64,000 bases of DNA from contig CAJTEN010000026.1 in NCBI GenBank assembly GCA_910575245.1, forward strand, positions 16,534 through 80,533. Direction: 5' to 3'. Made by a program: the position numbers and the translations under genes. Origin of the DNA: Clostridia bacterium. GTDB taxonomy: Bacteria; Bacillota; Clostridia; Lachnospirales; Lachnospiraceae. This document shows positions 25,161-33,799 of this stretch, in pieces (the first letter of the stretch is position 1; every line of letters starts with the position of its first letter). The notes under the pieces are model-generated. The model was not told where the DNA came from. It made no database searches and saw nothing but the letters and a program-made list of their open reading frames with translations.

Positions 25161-25394
25161 GTGTCTTATTGTGTTTCCAAAACCTGTCTGAACATGGCGG
25201 TCCGGTTAATGTTTGAAAGACTACAACCGCAGGGCTACCGGTTCCGGCTGTATCACCCGGGATTGCCTCCGGAAGAGGTGAAACCAAAAATCAACGCACC
25301 ATTACAATATAATATGCTTACCCGGGCAGCCAGGGACGTGCTCTCACCCGTTCCGAGTCTTGCGGAAGGTGGTGACTATTATGAATACATATGA
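25161..25394 (+). pseudogene. Truncated short-chain dehydrogenase (SDR) fragment
   Basis: The frame opens at a GTG just after a stop with SYCVSKTCLNMAVRLMFERL, which fits the SDR active-site Y-x-x-x-K and the helix that follows it. It continues GYRFRLYHPG, the usual post-helix strand. The Rossmann half with the cofactor site is missing and no ribosome site is present. The last part of the frame overlaps the toxin leader and is probably not dehydrogenase sequence. A remnant, not a working gene. Confidence 0.5.
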
Positions 25395-25463
25395 GAAATT
25401 AGTCTGATCGTGAGCACTGCTTTACTGATCGTAGCCATTCTGAATCTGAAAAATAAGAAATAG
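25381..25463 (+). pseudogene. Frameshifted holin-like type I toxin (TxpA/Hol-Tox type)
   Basis: GGAAGGTGGTGACTATT precedes the ATG, the conserved leader of small holin-like toxins in Firmicutes. The peptide starts MNTYEK; a lost base then breaks the frame, and the next frame reads ISLIVSTALLIVAILNLKNKK and stops at 25461-25463. Restored, this is a membrane peptide of about 27 residues with a single helix and a basic end, as in the Hol-Tox family. Downstream lie the shared terminator hairpin and an antisense promoter typical of type I systems. Confidence 0.6.
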
Positions 25464-25500
25464 CCCTCCTGCTCCTGGAAAAGTAGACGGCTATTTCTTA
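25454..25500. terminator. Hairpin at the toxin/antitoxin RNA overlap
   Basis: Perfect 12-bp arms TAAGAAATAGCC (25454-25465) and GGCTATTTCTTA (25489-25500). It includes the toxin stop codon, and in intact systems of this kind serves as the terminator in both directions. Confidence 0.6.
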
Positions 25501-25558
25501 GTCAACTATTTAATTCACCGGGACGGGTAGCGTGCACCTACCTTCCGGCTGTCCTGTT
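25464..25558 (-). ncRNA. Presumed antisense antitoxin RNA (RatA-like)
   Basis: The segment between the antisense promoter and the toxin stop holds the block GGGACGGGTAGCGTGCACC, with GGGTAG/CTACC pairing, which recurs next to holin-like toxins in Firmicutes. Boundaries are inferred from the promoter and the shared hairpin. Whether it is still transcribed now that the toxin is broken is unknown. The 230 bp beyond the promoter, up to the capsule genes, are AT-rich and show no feature. Confidence 0.4.
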
Positions 25559-25564
25559 AAGCAT

Positions 25565-25593
25565 ATAATAACCAATATGTTGATATTTTGCAA
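25565..25593 (-). promoter_or_regulatory. Promoter of the presumed antisense antitoxin RNA
   Basis: Minus strand: -35 TTGCAA (25593-25588), 17-nt spacer, -10 TATTAT (25570-25565). A transcript from about 25558 would run leftward through GGGTAGCGTGCACCTACC into the toxin 3' end, as expected for a RatA-like antitoxin RNA. Confidence 0.5.
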
Positions 25594-25830
25594 TAATCAA
25601 AATCTGCTCCACAGGGTTGTTTCATGAAGGATTTATATATATCAACGTTCCGTTTTCTTTTTCACGGTCTATTATCATGATACATTCCTGTATAAATTCT
25701 GTCAATTTTCCTCACTGCTGCCGGAATCTAAAGAAACAGATCTACGAAATCCGACATTTCCTATACAATATTGATTAGAACTAAGAGTTTTTTCATAAAT
25801 ACCGTTGTCAATTTATATAAGCAAAAAACA

Positions 25831-26988
25831 TTACAATTGCTTTTCTAATTCTTTATTGCCCATTTTCTGATAAAGTAAATCCGCAAAAGCAATAAGAAAT
25901 ATGTTATGTGCCATCATATATAGTCCATTTTCCATTGTTCCATACAAAGCATATACAAACAAAATAATAACAAGAATATTTCGTTTCTGTATTATCATTT
26001 CCCTTACTAAAAAGATATAGAAAAAGGTACAAATCAAAAAAACAGGTATCCCATACCTTAAAAGAATACTTAGATATGCATTGTCCAAATATAGTCGGCT
26101 GGTAAGCCCTATCCCCCTCACTTCTTCCTCAGTCATATATATCTGTTGTCCCCAAAATGAAGTCCCGTATATCTGCCATACTCTATGTCCCCATGAAAAT
26201 CTTCCAGACATCCATTTATCTATCCTTGATAAAAGCAAATTTCTATTTACATCTATATAAGATAAAATTATACTAAGCACATTCAACAAAATGATTCCTA
26301 TTAATAATCCTCCTAGATATATCTTCATAAATATCTGTTGTTGATTCTCAATATATTTGTAAATAAGTAGCAATACGAGCAATACTATCAAACTAATATA
26401 TGCCGTCTGAGAATTAGGAACTTTAATTATAAAAACGATCGTCAAAATTACATAACAATAGTTCAATATCCCCAATTTATCTCTATTAATATAGCAATTA
26501 CATAGTATTAGCTGAAAGATTCTTAATCCTAAATAATTAGGATGTGAAAATCCCAATGACAACCGTTGGATACTTCCTCTCATCATTGTAAAATCCTCAA
26601 TAAATCCAAAAATACACAATGCAATAACCAACGGCAGCATTATTTGAAGAATTCTATATGCAATATGTACTATCTCATCAAAACTATTATTTTTTGCTGC
26701 TACAATAAACATCCATGTAGACAACAATGTTCTGTGCCCTGACAATACTGTCGCAATAGCAATAAGTAAAGTTACTCCTATTATAATTATCAACTCTTTC
26801 TTTTTATAGGATTGAAATATAACTATTTTAATCATAAGTAAAATAAAAATTAACCAGCTAACCGCATTACTTAATGTTTCGATTCTAATTCCCATAAAAG
26901 TTTTTAACGTGGTATTAAATATTACTTCCGTACTATACCAAAGAATAAAAATAAATATATATACTTTTTTATAAATACTTTTATGCAT
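25831..26988 (-). CDS. O-antigen/capsule polymerase, Wzy-like
   Basis: 385 aa with about ten hydrophobic segments and few charged residues. A long extracytoplasmic loop in the C-terminal half (RIDKWMSGRFSWGHRVWQIYG) contains the scattered arginines typical of Wzy/WaaL-type polymerases. These link lipid-carried repeat units on the outer face of the membrane. It is the last gene of the capsule locus, 15 bp after the NeuA-HAD gene. The DNA is very AT-rich. Assignment rests on topology, loop and context because Wzy proteins share little sequence. Confidence 0.75.
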   Translation of the reverse strand: MHKSIYKKVYIFIFILWYSTEVIFNTTLKTFMGIRIETLSNAVSWLIFILLMIKIVIFQSYKKKELIIIIGVTLLIAIATVLSGHRTLLSTWMFIVAAKNNSFDEIVHIAYRILQIMLPLVIALCIFGFIEDFTMMRGSIQRLSLGFSHPNYLGLRIFQLILCNCYINRDKLGILNYCYVILTIVFIIKVPNSQTAYISLIVLLVLLLIYKYIENQQQIFMKIYLGGLLIGIILLNVLSIILSYIDVNRNLLLSRIDKWMSGRFSWGHRVWQIYGTSFWGQQIYMTEEEVRGIGLTSRLYLDNAYLSILLRYGIPVFLICTFFYIFLVREMIIQKRNILVIILFVYALYGTMENGLYMMAHNIFLIAFADLLYQKMGNKELEKQL

Positions 26989-27003
26989 ACTATCTCTTAT
27001 ATC

Positions 27004-28197
27004 CTATTCGCATTTTAAAAGCCCGGTTTCACATAAAATGAATTCAATGATATCTCTTACCGCGCCATCCCCTCCATTTAAATCACTCACATATCTTGCA
27101 GACTTTTTTATAGCATCAGAAGCATTATTCACTGTACACGGGAATCCCACATTTTTCAACACATCCATGTCATTAATGTCATCTCCGACATAAGCAATTT
27201 CAGTCAAATCAATCTGATATCTATCTGCAAGCTGCTTTATAACACTCAATTTATCGTCTACTCCCTGATGCAGTTCATCTATGCAAAGCTTCCTTGCCCT
27301 CGTTTCAGTAATTCGGGTATTTTCGCCCGTTATAATCCCCGTTACGATTCCTCTCTTTCTTAAAAGTGAAAATCCCATTCCATCTCTGGTATTGAATTTT
27401 TTTAGTTCATCCCCTTTTTCGGAATAATACATACCGCCATCTGTAAGGCAGCCGTCGCAATCTGTCAGAAACATTTTTATTTTTCCAGACCGTTCTTTTT
27501 CTCTCAGGGACATTTCCCTTCTTTTCAATAATTCCTCAGTAATGATCCAGTCACTTGTTTCATCAATCTCAAAGGCGCTGTCTTCCTTCATTTCATATGC
27601 CATAATATTGCCTGAAATTCTATTTTGAGATGTCAACAAATCCTCTTTGGAAGTAATATAAAAAGCTCCATTTTCCATCAAATATCCTGAAAATTCCTGC
27701 CTTCTTGGCCTATGAAACACATCATAATTTAATGGAATAGCAGAACCCTTATCATTTTTTTCCCACAGAAAACGGCGCTGTCGCACACAAGAAAGCACAC
27801 TATCTGTACCAGACTGCATAAACATTTCAAATCCACCTGTCAAATCATCTGCCATAAGAAGCGGTGACGTTGCCTGAACCAATACGATATTATCAAAATC
27901 ATACTTTTGGGCAAACTCCAACATAGCGCTTTCTGTGGAGGCTGTGTCGGAAGCCGTCTCTGATGAACGTCCAATTACTTCCATTTTCTGAAAAAGATCC
28001 TTATTTTCTTTTTGTATCTGATTCACTGTTTCCCGGACTTTATCGCTGTCAGTTGACACATAAACGACATCTATGCAAGAACATTCGCATGCTGCCTTGA
28101 TTGTCCAATAAACCAACGGCCGCCCACATATTGTTTTTATATTCTTTAAAGGAATAGATTTGCTTCCGCCTCTAACAGGTATGAATGCAACATTCAT
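27004..28197 (-). CDS. neuA: Acylneuraminate cytidylyltransferase fused to a KdsC-like HAD phosphatase
   Basis: 397 aa from the ATG at 28197 (GGGAGGT 7 nt upstream). Residues 1-225 are a CMP-nonulosonate synthetase with FIPVRGGSKSIPLKN (CTP loop), the central VLVQATSPLL and the C-terminal FEIDE. Residues 238-397 form a HAD phosphatase of the KdsC class with DCDGCLTD (nucleophile and general acid Asp), then ITGEN, DDKL and GDDINDMD. One protein could therefore remove the 9-phosphate from a sialic-acid-type sugar and activate the product with CTP, as in Kdn or phosphorylated Neu5Ac routes; vertebrate CMAS has the same order of domains. Its neighbours include NeuB, a flippase and a sialyltransferase-like enzyme. 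The exact sugar is not determined. Confidence 0.88.
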   Translation of the reverse strand: MNVAFIPVRGGSKSIPLKNIKTICGRPLVYWTIKAACECSCIDVVYVSTDSDKVRETVNQIQKENKDLFQKMEVIGRSSETASDTASTESAMLEFAQKYDFDNIVLVQATSPLLMADDLTGGFEMFMQSGTDSVLSCVRQRRFLWEKNDKGSAIPLNYDVFHRPRRQEFSGYLMENGAFYITSKEDLLTSQNRISGNIMAYEMKEDSAFEIDETSDWIITEELLKRREMSLREKERSGKIKMFLTDCDGCLTDGGMYYSEKGDELKKFNTRDGMGFSLLRKRGIVTGIITGENTRITETRARKLCIDELHQGVDDKLSVIKQLADRYQIDLTEIAYVGDDINDMDVLKNVGFPCTVNNASDAIKKSARYVSDLNGGDGAVRDIIEFILCETGLLKCE

Positions 28198-28246
28198 TAC
28201 TGTACCTCCCATGATAGATACTGTATGAGACTTTGTCCACACAACC

Positions 28247-29716
28247 TCATTTTCTGCATCTATTTAACATCTTGCCGGAATAATTCTTATAAACCAAACA
28301 AGTTGTCACTGTAAAGCCTATAAAGTAGATTATCATAGCTCTCCAATTACAGCCCAATACACTATTGACAATATAAAAATTTGACATTTCCAGCAAAACA
28401 TAAGCAAAATTTTTTAACCATCTCATATGAAAACTTTTATCTAAAAAAAGTGCTAAACAAAGATACCAGATCACCAATGTCACAATAGAAGCAATCGAAA
28501 ATGCTATTGGTTCATGAAAAAGCATATACCCTACACAATTCAATATGCCCCCTGCTAAAAGTATTCCAAGCGCAATATGCAGGTAGCATTTTAACTGATT
28601 CAATACCTTATAATAAGTAAACATAATCAGATTGATGCAACAAGACAATGCCAATCCCGGCATAATAATTTGTAAGTAATCCAATGCTTGCGCATAATCC
28701 GCCAGAAACCATTTTATAAAATAATTCAGCGGAAAAAATGCTGTAAGTGAAAAAAACACTATGATAGAGACTGCAGACATTAGCACCGAAAATTTAGACA
28801 CCGCCTCCTGCACTTCCAAACGCTTCAGACCTGGAAACATCACTGTCGCGATTGCGCTTATAATTCCGGTGATCATATTAGTGATGCTGTACGCAAATGC
28901 ATACAGTGAATACGTTTCCATATCAAACATTATTTCCACCATTTGGCTATCTAAGAAAAAAACCAAATGCGCAACCTGATATGAAATTGTCAATAAAATA
29001 CCCACTGTAAAGATTTTTTTAATTTTGGGAATCCATTTGTTTAAGGAATCAGCCTTTCCAAAAGTTAATTCTTTATATGTTCTCATATACCATACAAGCA
29101 AAACAGCATCTATCAAAACAATCCCCAAAATATAGATCATTCCATTCGCCCGCAGAATCTCCAGCTTATCTAATACAACTAAAATACCTAACACCAAGAT
29201 CTGCATGACTGCCTGTATAATATTACGTAATGTATACTTCTTAAACTGCATCACCGCCTGAGACACATACTTATAATATGTTGTCAGATTAACAACTATC
29301 GCATCTATCCCTATCATACAGAAAATATAGCATTTCATCCCTTGACATACAGCTAATGATATTCCAACAATCAATATAGAAATGATCGTCTGAAAACTAA
29401 TGAAAAATCTTGTATACACTCGAAATTCAGTCTGATTTATTTCCTGATAATTCTTTCCTCCATAAATCAGCAATATTCCATCTGGGAATCCAAAATGAAG
29501 AAGCATCGCATATGCAAGGTATAGCGTGAAAATTTTGTAATAACCATATTCCATAACCCCCAATACTTTAGGAACAATAAGCCACGCCAAAGCTTTTGCA
29601 ATAAGCAATGCTGCATTTCCTAATACTACTAATAAAATTCCACCTACCGCACCTTCTTTTATGGTATACTTTACTTCTATAAATAGTTTCTTAATACTTC
29701 CTTTACCTTTTTCCAT
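28247..29716 (-). CDS. Polysaccharide flippase, Wzx-like (MOP superfamily)
   Basis: 489 aa with about 12-14 hydrophobic helices and the Wzx/PST profile (an N-terminal KALAWLIVPKVLG motif, the usual ..P..LG.. signature of the first helix). It flips undecaprenyl-linked repeat units to the outer face. The gene overlaps the upstream glycosyltransferase by 40 bp and is followed 50 bp later by the NeuA-HAD gene, indicating one transcript. Very AT-rich DNA. The family is clear; the precise substrate is not. Confidence 0.85.
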   Translation of the reverse strand: MEKGKGSIKKLFIEVKYTIKEGAVGGILLVVLGNAALLIAKALAWLIVPKVLGVMEYGYYKIFTLYLAYAMLLHFGFPDGILLIYGGKNYQEINQTEFRVYTRFFISFQTIISILIVGISLAVCQGMKCYIFCMIGIDAIVVNLTTYYKYVSQAVMQFKKYTLRNIIQAVMQILVLGILVVLDKLEILRANGMIYILGIVLIDAVLLVWYMRTYKELTFGKADSLNKWIPKIKKIFTVGILLTISYQVAHLVFFLDSQMVEIMFDMETYSLYAFAYSITNMITGIISAIATVMFPGLKRLEVQEAVSKFSVLMSAVSIIVFFSLTAFFPLNYFIKWFLADYAQALDYLQIIMPGLALSCCINLIMFTYYKVLNQLKCYLHIALGILLAGGILNCVGYMLFHEPIAFSIASIVTLVIWYLCLALFLDKSFHMRWLKNFAYVLLEMSNFYIVNSVLGCNWRAMIIYFIGFTVTTCLVYKNYSGKMLNRCRK

Positions 29717-30696
29717 AATGAAGCCGTCCCACGCCCCAAATTATATTTCACAATAATCCTGCAGCCCAAATAATAAATCTTCCTACTTAAAGAAAGCTCT
29801 TTCGTTTGATATAACTGTTTTCTATAATATTTTAATTGTGGTAACAAACTTTTTATCGCATTACTGCATCCATAAACACAATATGCTTCGAAAAGCATTT
29901 TACTCAAACACATCTGATACCGTAATTCGGCAATTGAAACTAGTTGTCCTGACATTGCTCTACATTTTTGTATAATATGGTTCCACGCAGTGAGATTACT
30001 TAATTTACTCTTACTTATACTACAATTTCTTGAGACATTCTTATCATGAATCACATAATGATAAAAAATATCATTTAAAAGTGCTGCTTTTCTGATAGAT
30101 ACAATATAATCACACCAAAATACGCCATCTTCAGTTTCATATATATTCTCATCAAAAAAAACTCTATTATTAAGTTGAACCTCTCTTTTTCCTATTTTAT
30201 TTCCTGGATATACCGAAATACTATTTGAACCTGATGCCCGTATCAATAACTTTAATGCATGAGCTGCATCTACATAAGTATCTGCATGTTCATGACTAAG
30301 CTTTTCAACCCGCCCCGGCTCTTCTTCATACTCCTTGCCGATTCCACAACAAACCATATCCGCATCATGTTCTTCCATTGCAAGAACCATTTTTTCATAC
30401 ATGTCATATTCGATATAATCATCCGAATCAACGAATGCAAAATACTTTCCCTGCGCCTTCTCTAATCCTCTGTTCCTGGCAGCACTGACTCCCGCATTCT
30501 GTTGATGGATTACAAAAATCCTGTTATCTTCTTTCGCCAGTTTATCACACAATACACCAGAATTATCCTCCGATCCATCATCGACCACTATGATTTCTAT
30601 ATTTTTCAAGCTACTTGCAGATACAGACTTTATACATCTCTCCAAAAAATTTTCTCTATTAAAAACTGGAATAATAACGCTTAAAACAGGCTTCAA
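29677..30696 (-). CDS. Family 2 glycosyltransferase
   Basis: 339 aa. GT-A fold enzyme with the opening LSVIIPVFNRENFLERCIKSV, the metal-binding DSDDY near 90 and the preceding AAARNRGLEKAQGKY-type segment (here SAARNRGLEK). A 200-residue C-terminal acceptor region has no further known motif. The start appears to be TTG at 30696, with GGAGGAG 9 nt upstream and no nearby ATG. It sits between neuB and the flippase, overlapping the latter. Donor and acceptor sugars are unknown; it presumably adds a residue of the capsule repeat. Confidence 0.88.
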   Translation of the reverse strand: MKPVLSVIIPVFNRENFLERCIKSVSASSLKNIEIIVVDDGSEDNSGVLCDKLAKEDNRIFVIHQQNAGVSAARNRGLEKAQGKYFAFVDSDDYIEYDMYEKMVLAMEEHDADMVCCGIGKEYEEEPGRVEKLSHEHADTYVDAAHALKLLIRASGSNSISVYPGNKIGKREVQLNNRVFFDENIYETEDGVFWCDYIVSIRKAALLNDIFYHYVIHDKNVSRNCSISKSKLSNLTAWNHIIQKCRAMSGQLVSIAELRYQMCLSKMLFEAYCVYGCSNAIKSLLPQLKYYRKQLYQTKELSLSRKIYYLGCRIIVKYNLGRGTASLWKKVKEVLRNYL

Positions 30697-30722
30697 TTAT
30701 GTCAGCTCCTCCATAGATACCC

Positions 30723-31664
30723 TTATCTTTTATGCTGTAATTTATTGAAAAAAATCTTATCATCCGTTTTTTCTAAAGATGATTCGCGGTTCATGTATTC
30801 ATGCCTATATTTAAGTTTATTCCTCTGTTCCATCTCAATTGGAATAATCTCTTCTTTCTTAAATTTTAGTGCCTCATAAACTGCCTTTAAATTCCTAACC
30901 AATTTACGAACACCATCAGGTTCTAATGACGCTGCATGGTCTGTTCCTTTCCATGTGCGATCCAGCGTATAATGTCTCTCTACTACGGATGCACCCAATG
31001 TATAAGCAGCAACATCAACTGCAATTCCCAAATGATGTCCTGAAAATCCGATCTCCTTAACCCTATCTTCATATTGTTCTCGCATTCGCTTGATTTCCAA
31101 AAGATATACATCAGAAAACGGAATCGGATACCCTGAAACACAATGAAACAGTACCAAGTCCTTTGCCCTGCCATGTTTCTCAAATAGTTGAACTATTTCT
31201 TCTTTCTCCATATAAGTTGTCATTCCAAATGAAAGCTGAATCTCCCCTTCATAATTCTCACATAACCACTGCAGCATTGCGAAATGATTATTACATGCCG
31301 AAGGAATCTTGATGAAATCAGGTCTTAAATATGCAATTTCTTTCGCTGAAGTTATATCCCACACAGAGGCTGCATATGTAATACCTGCTTCTTCACACCA
31401 TTTTTTTAGTTGCGCATGCTCCTCCGCTGTAAATTCTAAAAACTCTCTATGTTCTCCGTATGTTTTTCCATACGAATTGTAAGGATTAGGATGTGGAGCA
31501 TTATATTGCTCTGGCGTTAGTAACTCTTTGGGACATCTTTTTTGAAATTTGATTGCATCTGCTCTACAAAATATAGCCGCAGTTGTAATCATTTCATGCG
31601 CAATCTCCATCTGTCCCATATGATTACACCCTGCTTCCGCTATAACATAAGGAGGCTTGTACAT
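30723..31664 (-). CDS. neuB: N-acetylneuraminate synthase-like protein lacking the SAF domain
   Basis: 313 aa from the ATG at 31664 (GAGGAG 4 nt upstream). The TIM-barrel core is recognisable: YVIAEAGCNHMGQMEIA, KFQKR, FIKIPSACN with the catalytic-site Lys, LFHCVSGYP, FSGHHLGI and the closing ERHYTLDRTWKGTDHAASL. These enzymes condense phosphoenolpyruvate with ManNAc, Man-6-P or related sugars. Normal NeuB/NANS carries a C-terminal antifreeze-like SAF domain that reaches into the partner subunit; here the barrel is followed by only about 45 residues without the R-S-L-V..DI..G pattern. The short form may indicate a different substrate. No NeuC-type epimerase is in the window. Confidence 0.87.
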   Translation of the reverse strand: MYKPPYVIAEAGCNHMGQMEIAHEMITTAAIFCRADAIKFQKRCPKELLTPEQYNAPHPNPYNSYGKTYGEHREFLEFTAEEHAQLKKWCEEAGITYAASVWDITSAKEIAYLRPDFIKIPSACNNHFAMLQWLCENYEGEIQLSFGMTTYMEKEEIVQLFEKHGRAKDLVLFHCVSGYPIPFSDVYLLEIKRMREQYEDRVKEIGFSGHHLGIAVDVAAYTLGASVVERHYTLDRTWKGTDHAASLEPDGVRKLVRNLKAVYEALKFKKEEIIPIEMEQRNKLKYRHEYMNRESSLEKTDDKIFFNKLQHKR

Positions 31665-31680
31665 AAATTCTCCTCTCCCA

Positions 31681-32700
31681 TCACCATAATTCATGAAGCT
31701 CATATTTCAACTCACTTAAAAATCTCTCATTCAAATTAATTCTCACATCTGCATTCGCTGTCTCAACCGCGCTTGTGCATAGTCCAATTGCGAATTTAAA
31801 TTTAACACCCAAAATATTCAATAATTCGCTTGGATAATTTCCTTTTAAAATCAATGCTTCCGGAAAATCATAATGAGTTGTATCTCTAGGATGAATCTTT
31901 ACAAATACTTTTCCATATTTTGAATAATACTTTACAAGATCCTTATAAATTCTAATCTTATCTTTTTCTTTTACATAGCCATCCTCAGAAATAGGCTGTG
32001 TATAAAGAATCCCATTTGCATCTTTTCCAAGCCTTTCAATTTCCAGCCTGTCCTGAAAATTCACAAACAAATCAAGCAATTCATACTTTTCATCTTCGCT
32101 AAAATCTAAGTTTAATTCAAACTGTTTCAATTCCGGTATCGGATAACTTGAAAAAAGCTCTTTATTTTGAACATAAATTCCCTTTACTCTACTATCTTTC
32201 CAAAACTCTTTTTGGTTTCCATAAAGACGCTTTAGCCATAAAATAAACGCATTCTCACTTGGAGTTGCAATCTGCGCATACCCTTCCTCAATGAAAATGC
32301 TCTCTTTACAGCAGCGAAACCAAAGAGAGGCTGGGTAACATACTAAAGCTTTATTCCATGTATGGTTTACTAAAAAAAATTCTTGTCTCCGTGTGTGCAG
32401 TTTACTTAAAACCCGCTTTATTATCGCAAGATTTTCTCTATCACTTAATCCAACTGCACGGTGCAACATATTTTTCTTATTAATTACTTCACATATAATT
32501 CCGCGTTGCTCCATTTTTGAAGCAATATCCTCAAAGTAGTTTATATTCTTTTGAGAATATGTCGGCAATATCAGACCGCACTTTCCATACAAATCAGCCT
32601 TCATGATCAGCGAAGCCGCAATCAAAATGTTATATGGCGAAGAACATACAAAAATTATCTTATCTTGTGTCTCTCTCAATATTTCAACAATCTTTGTCAT
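31681..32700 (-). CDS. Bacterial sialyltransferase-like protein (GT52/polysialyltransferase type)
   Basis: 339 aa. Three motifs shared by GT38, GT52 and GT80 sialyltransferases can be seen: the acidic-acidic-Gly triplet as EEG (in SIFIEEGYAQ, 138-140), the His-Pro pair in VFVKIHPRDTTHY, and a Ser/Thr-containing CTSAVETANAD near the C terminus. The N terminus IIFVCSSPYNILIAASLI is typical of this GT-B group. It would transfer a CMP-activated nonulosonate, consistent with neuB and neuA-HAD in the same operon. It sits 16 bp upstream of neuB. Linkage and polymerising ability cannot be predicted. Confidence 0.78.
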   Translation of the reverse strand: MTKIVEILRETQDKIIFVCSSPYNILIAASLIMKADLYGKCGLILPTYSQKNINYFEDIASKMEQRGIICEVINKKNMLHRAVGLSDRENLAIIKRVLSKLHTRRQEFFLVNHTWNKALVCYPASLWFRCCKESIFIEEGYAQIATPSENAFILWLKRLYGNQKEFWKDSRVKGIYVQNKELFSSYPIPELKQFELNLDFSEDEKYELLDLFVNFQDRLEIERLGKDANGILYTQPISEDGYVKEKDKIRIYKDLVKYYSKYGKVFVKIHPRDTTHYDFPEALILKGNYPSELLNILGVKFKFAIGLCTSAVETANADVRINLNERFLSELKYELHELW

Positions 32701-32755
32701 ACCACTTCACATCCTCATGTCTATTCTATAAATTCTCAATACAAGACTTCACCAT

Positions 32756-33799
32756 TCACGCCCGAAAATCCTTCTTCAAAACCTGACTCATCAACCAATA
32801 CACATATACAATTACAACAAACAAATGGCATTTGTACGCCATTGATGCGCAGCAAACGGCCAAGGCATATGTAGATTTTTTGTATGCGTATTTTAGAGAT
32901 AAATATCTATTTTTTCTCCATTCCGGGAAATTTTCATCCATAAATTTTCTCGTTCTGTTAATATAGAATTGTGCTTTTTGCATATTTTTAAAAGATAATC
33001 TGCAAGTTCCACCAATTCCACACCGAATAAACATTTGTACCACAAATAATTCCATAAATTCACAATATTTCTTATCTTTGTTGAAATTCTCTTTTGCCTC
33101 TTTAAATCCTTCCAGCATAGACTCGAATATTTCATTTGTGATGGCACCTGACAGTGATGTTTCTCGTAATCTATAATGATATAGAACTTCGTTTATAAAT
33201 TTGATCGATTTTACCTCCGGAAGCACAGAAAACAAAAAAATAGTATCTTCTGATCTCTTTATTGCAGTAAATCGAACATCTGAGATTACTGTCCGCCTGT
33301 ATAACTTATTCCATACAACAGGATTCATATATCCAAGAAGATCAAAATTTTTAATATCTGTAATTAATTCCTCCGGATTGTTAATCATTTCTACACATAT
33401 TGTCTTTCTTGTTTTATCATCAAACCTCTCTAAGCCACATATGGTAACATCTGCATGGTATTTGTCTGCGTTATTCACCATTTTTTCAATAAATTCTGGT
33501 GCAATGTAATCATCAGAATCCAGTAAAAGAATATATTCACCTTGACTGTCACACTGATTTAACCCTTCATTTCTTGCCCCACACAAACCCAAATTTATTA
33601 CATTATTAATTATATGGATTTTATCAGGAAATGAATTTGCAAAATTTTCAATTATGTCAAGCGAATTATCCGTCGATTTATCATTTACCACCCATACGTC
33701 AAAATCCTGAAAAGTTTGATTCATTAAAGATTCAAAAAATTCCGTTAAATAAGCTCCAACATTATATACCGGAACGATTACATTTACTTTTGTATTCAT
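32756..33799 (-). CDS. Family 2 glycosyltransferase
   Basis: 347 aa. GT-A enzyme with NVIVPVYNVGAYLTEFFESL at the N terminus, GARNEGLNQC and the metal-binding DSDDYI at about 95. The C-terminal 60 residues contain basic and aromatic amphipathic stretches that may touch the membrane. The ATG follows directly after the stop of the priming transferase gene, a coupling expected within one operon. It probably adds the second sugar of the repeat; donor unknown. Confidence 0.88.
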   Translation of the reverse strand: MNTKVNVIVPVYNVGAYLTEFFESLMNQTFQDFDVWVVNDKSTDNSLDIIENFANSFPDKIHIINNVINLGLCGARNEGLNQCDSQGEYILLLDSDDYIAPEFIEKMVNNADKYHADVTICGLERFDDKTRKTICVEMINNPEELITDIKNFDLLGYMNPVVWNKLYRRTVISDVRFTAIKRSEDTIFLFSVLPEVKSIKFINEVLYHYRLRETSLSGAITNEIFESMLEGFKEAKENFNKDKKYCEFMELFVVQMFIRCGIGGTCRLSFKNMQKAQFYINRTRKFMDENFPEWRKNRYLSLKYAYKKSTYALAVCCASMAYKCHLFVVIVYVYWLMSQVLKKDFRA

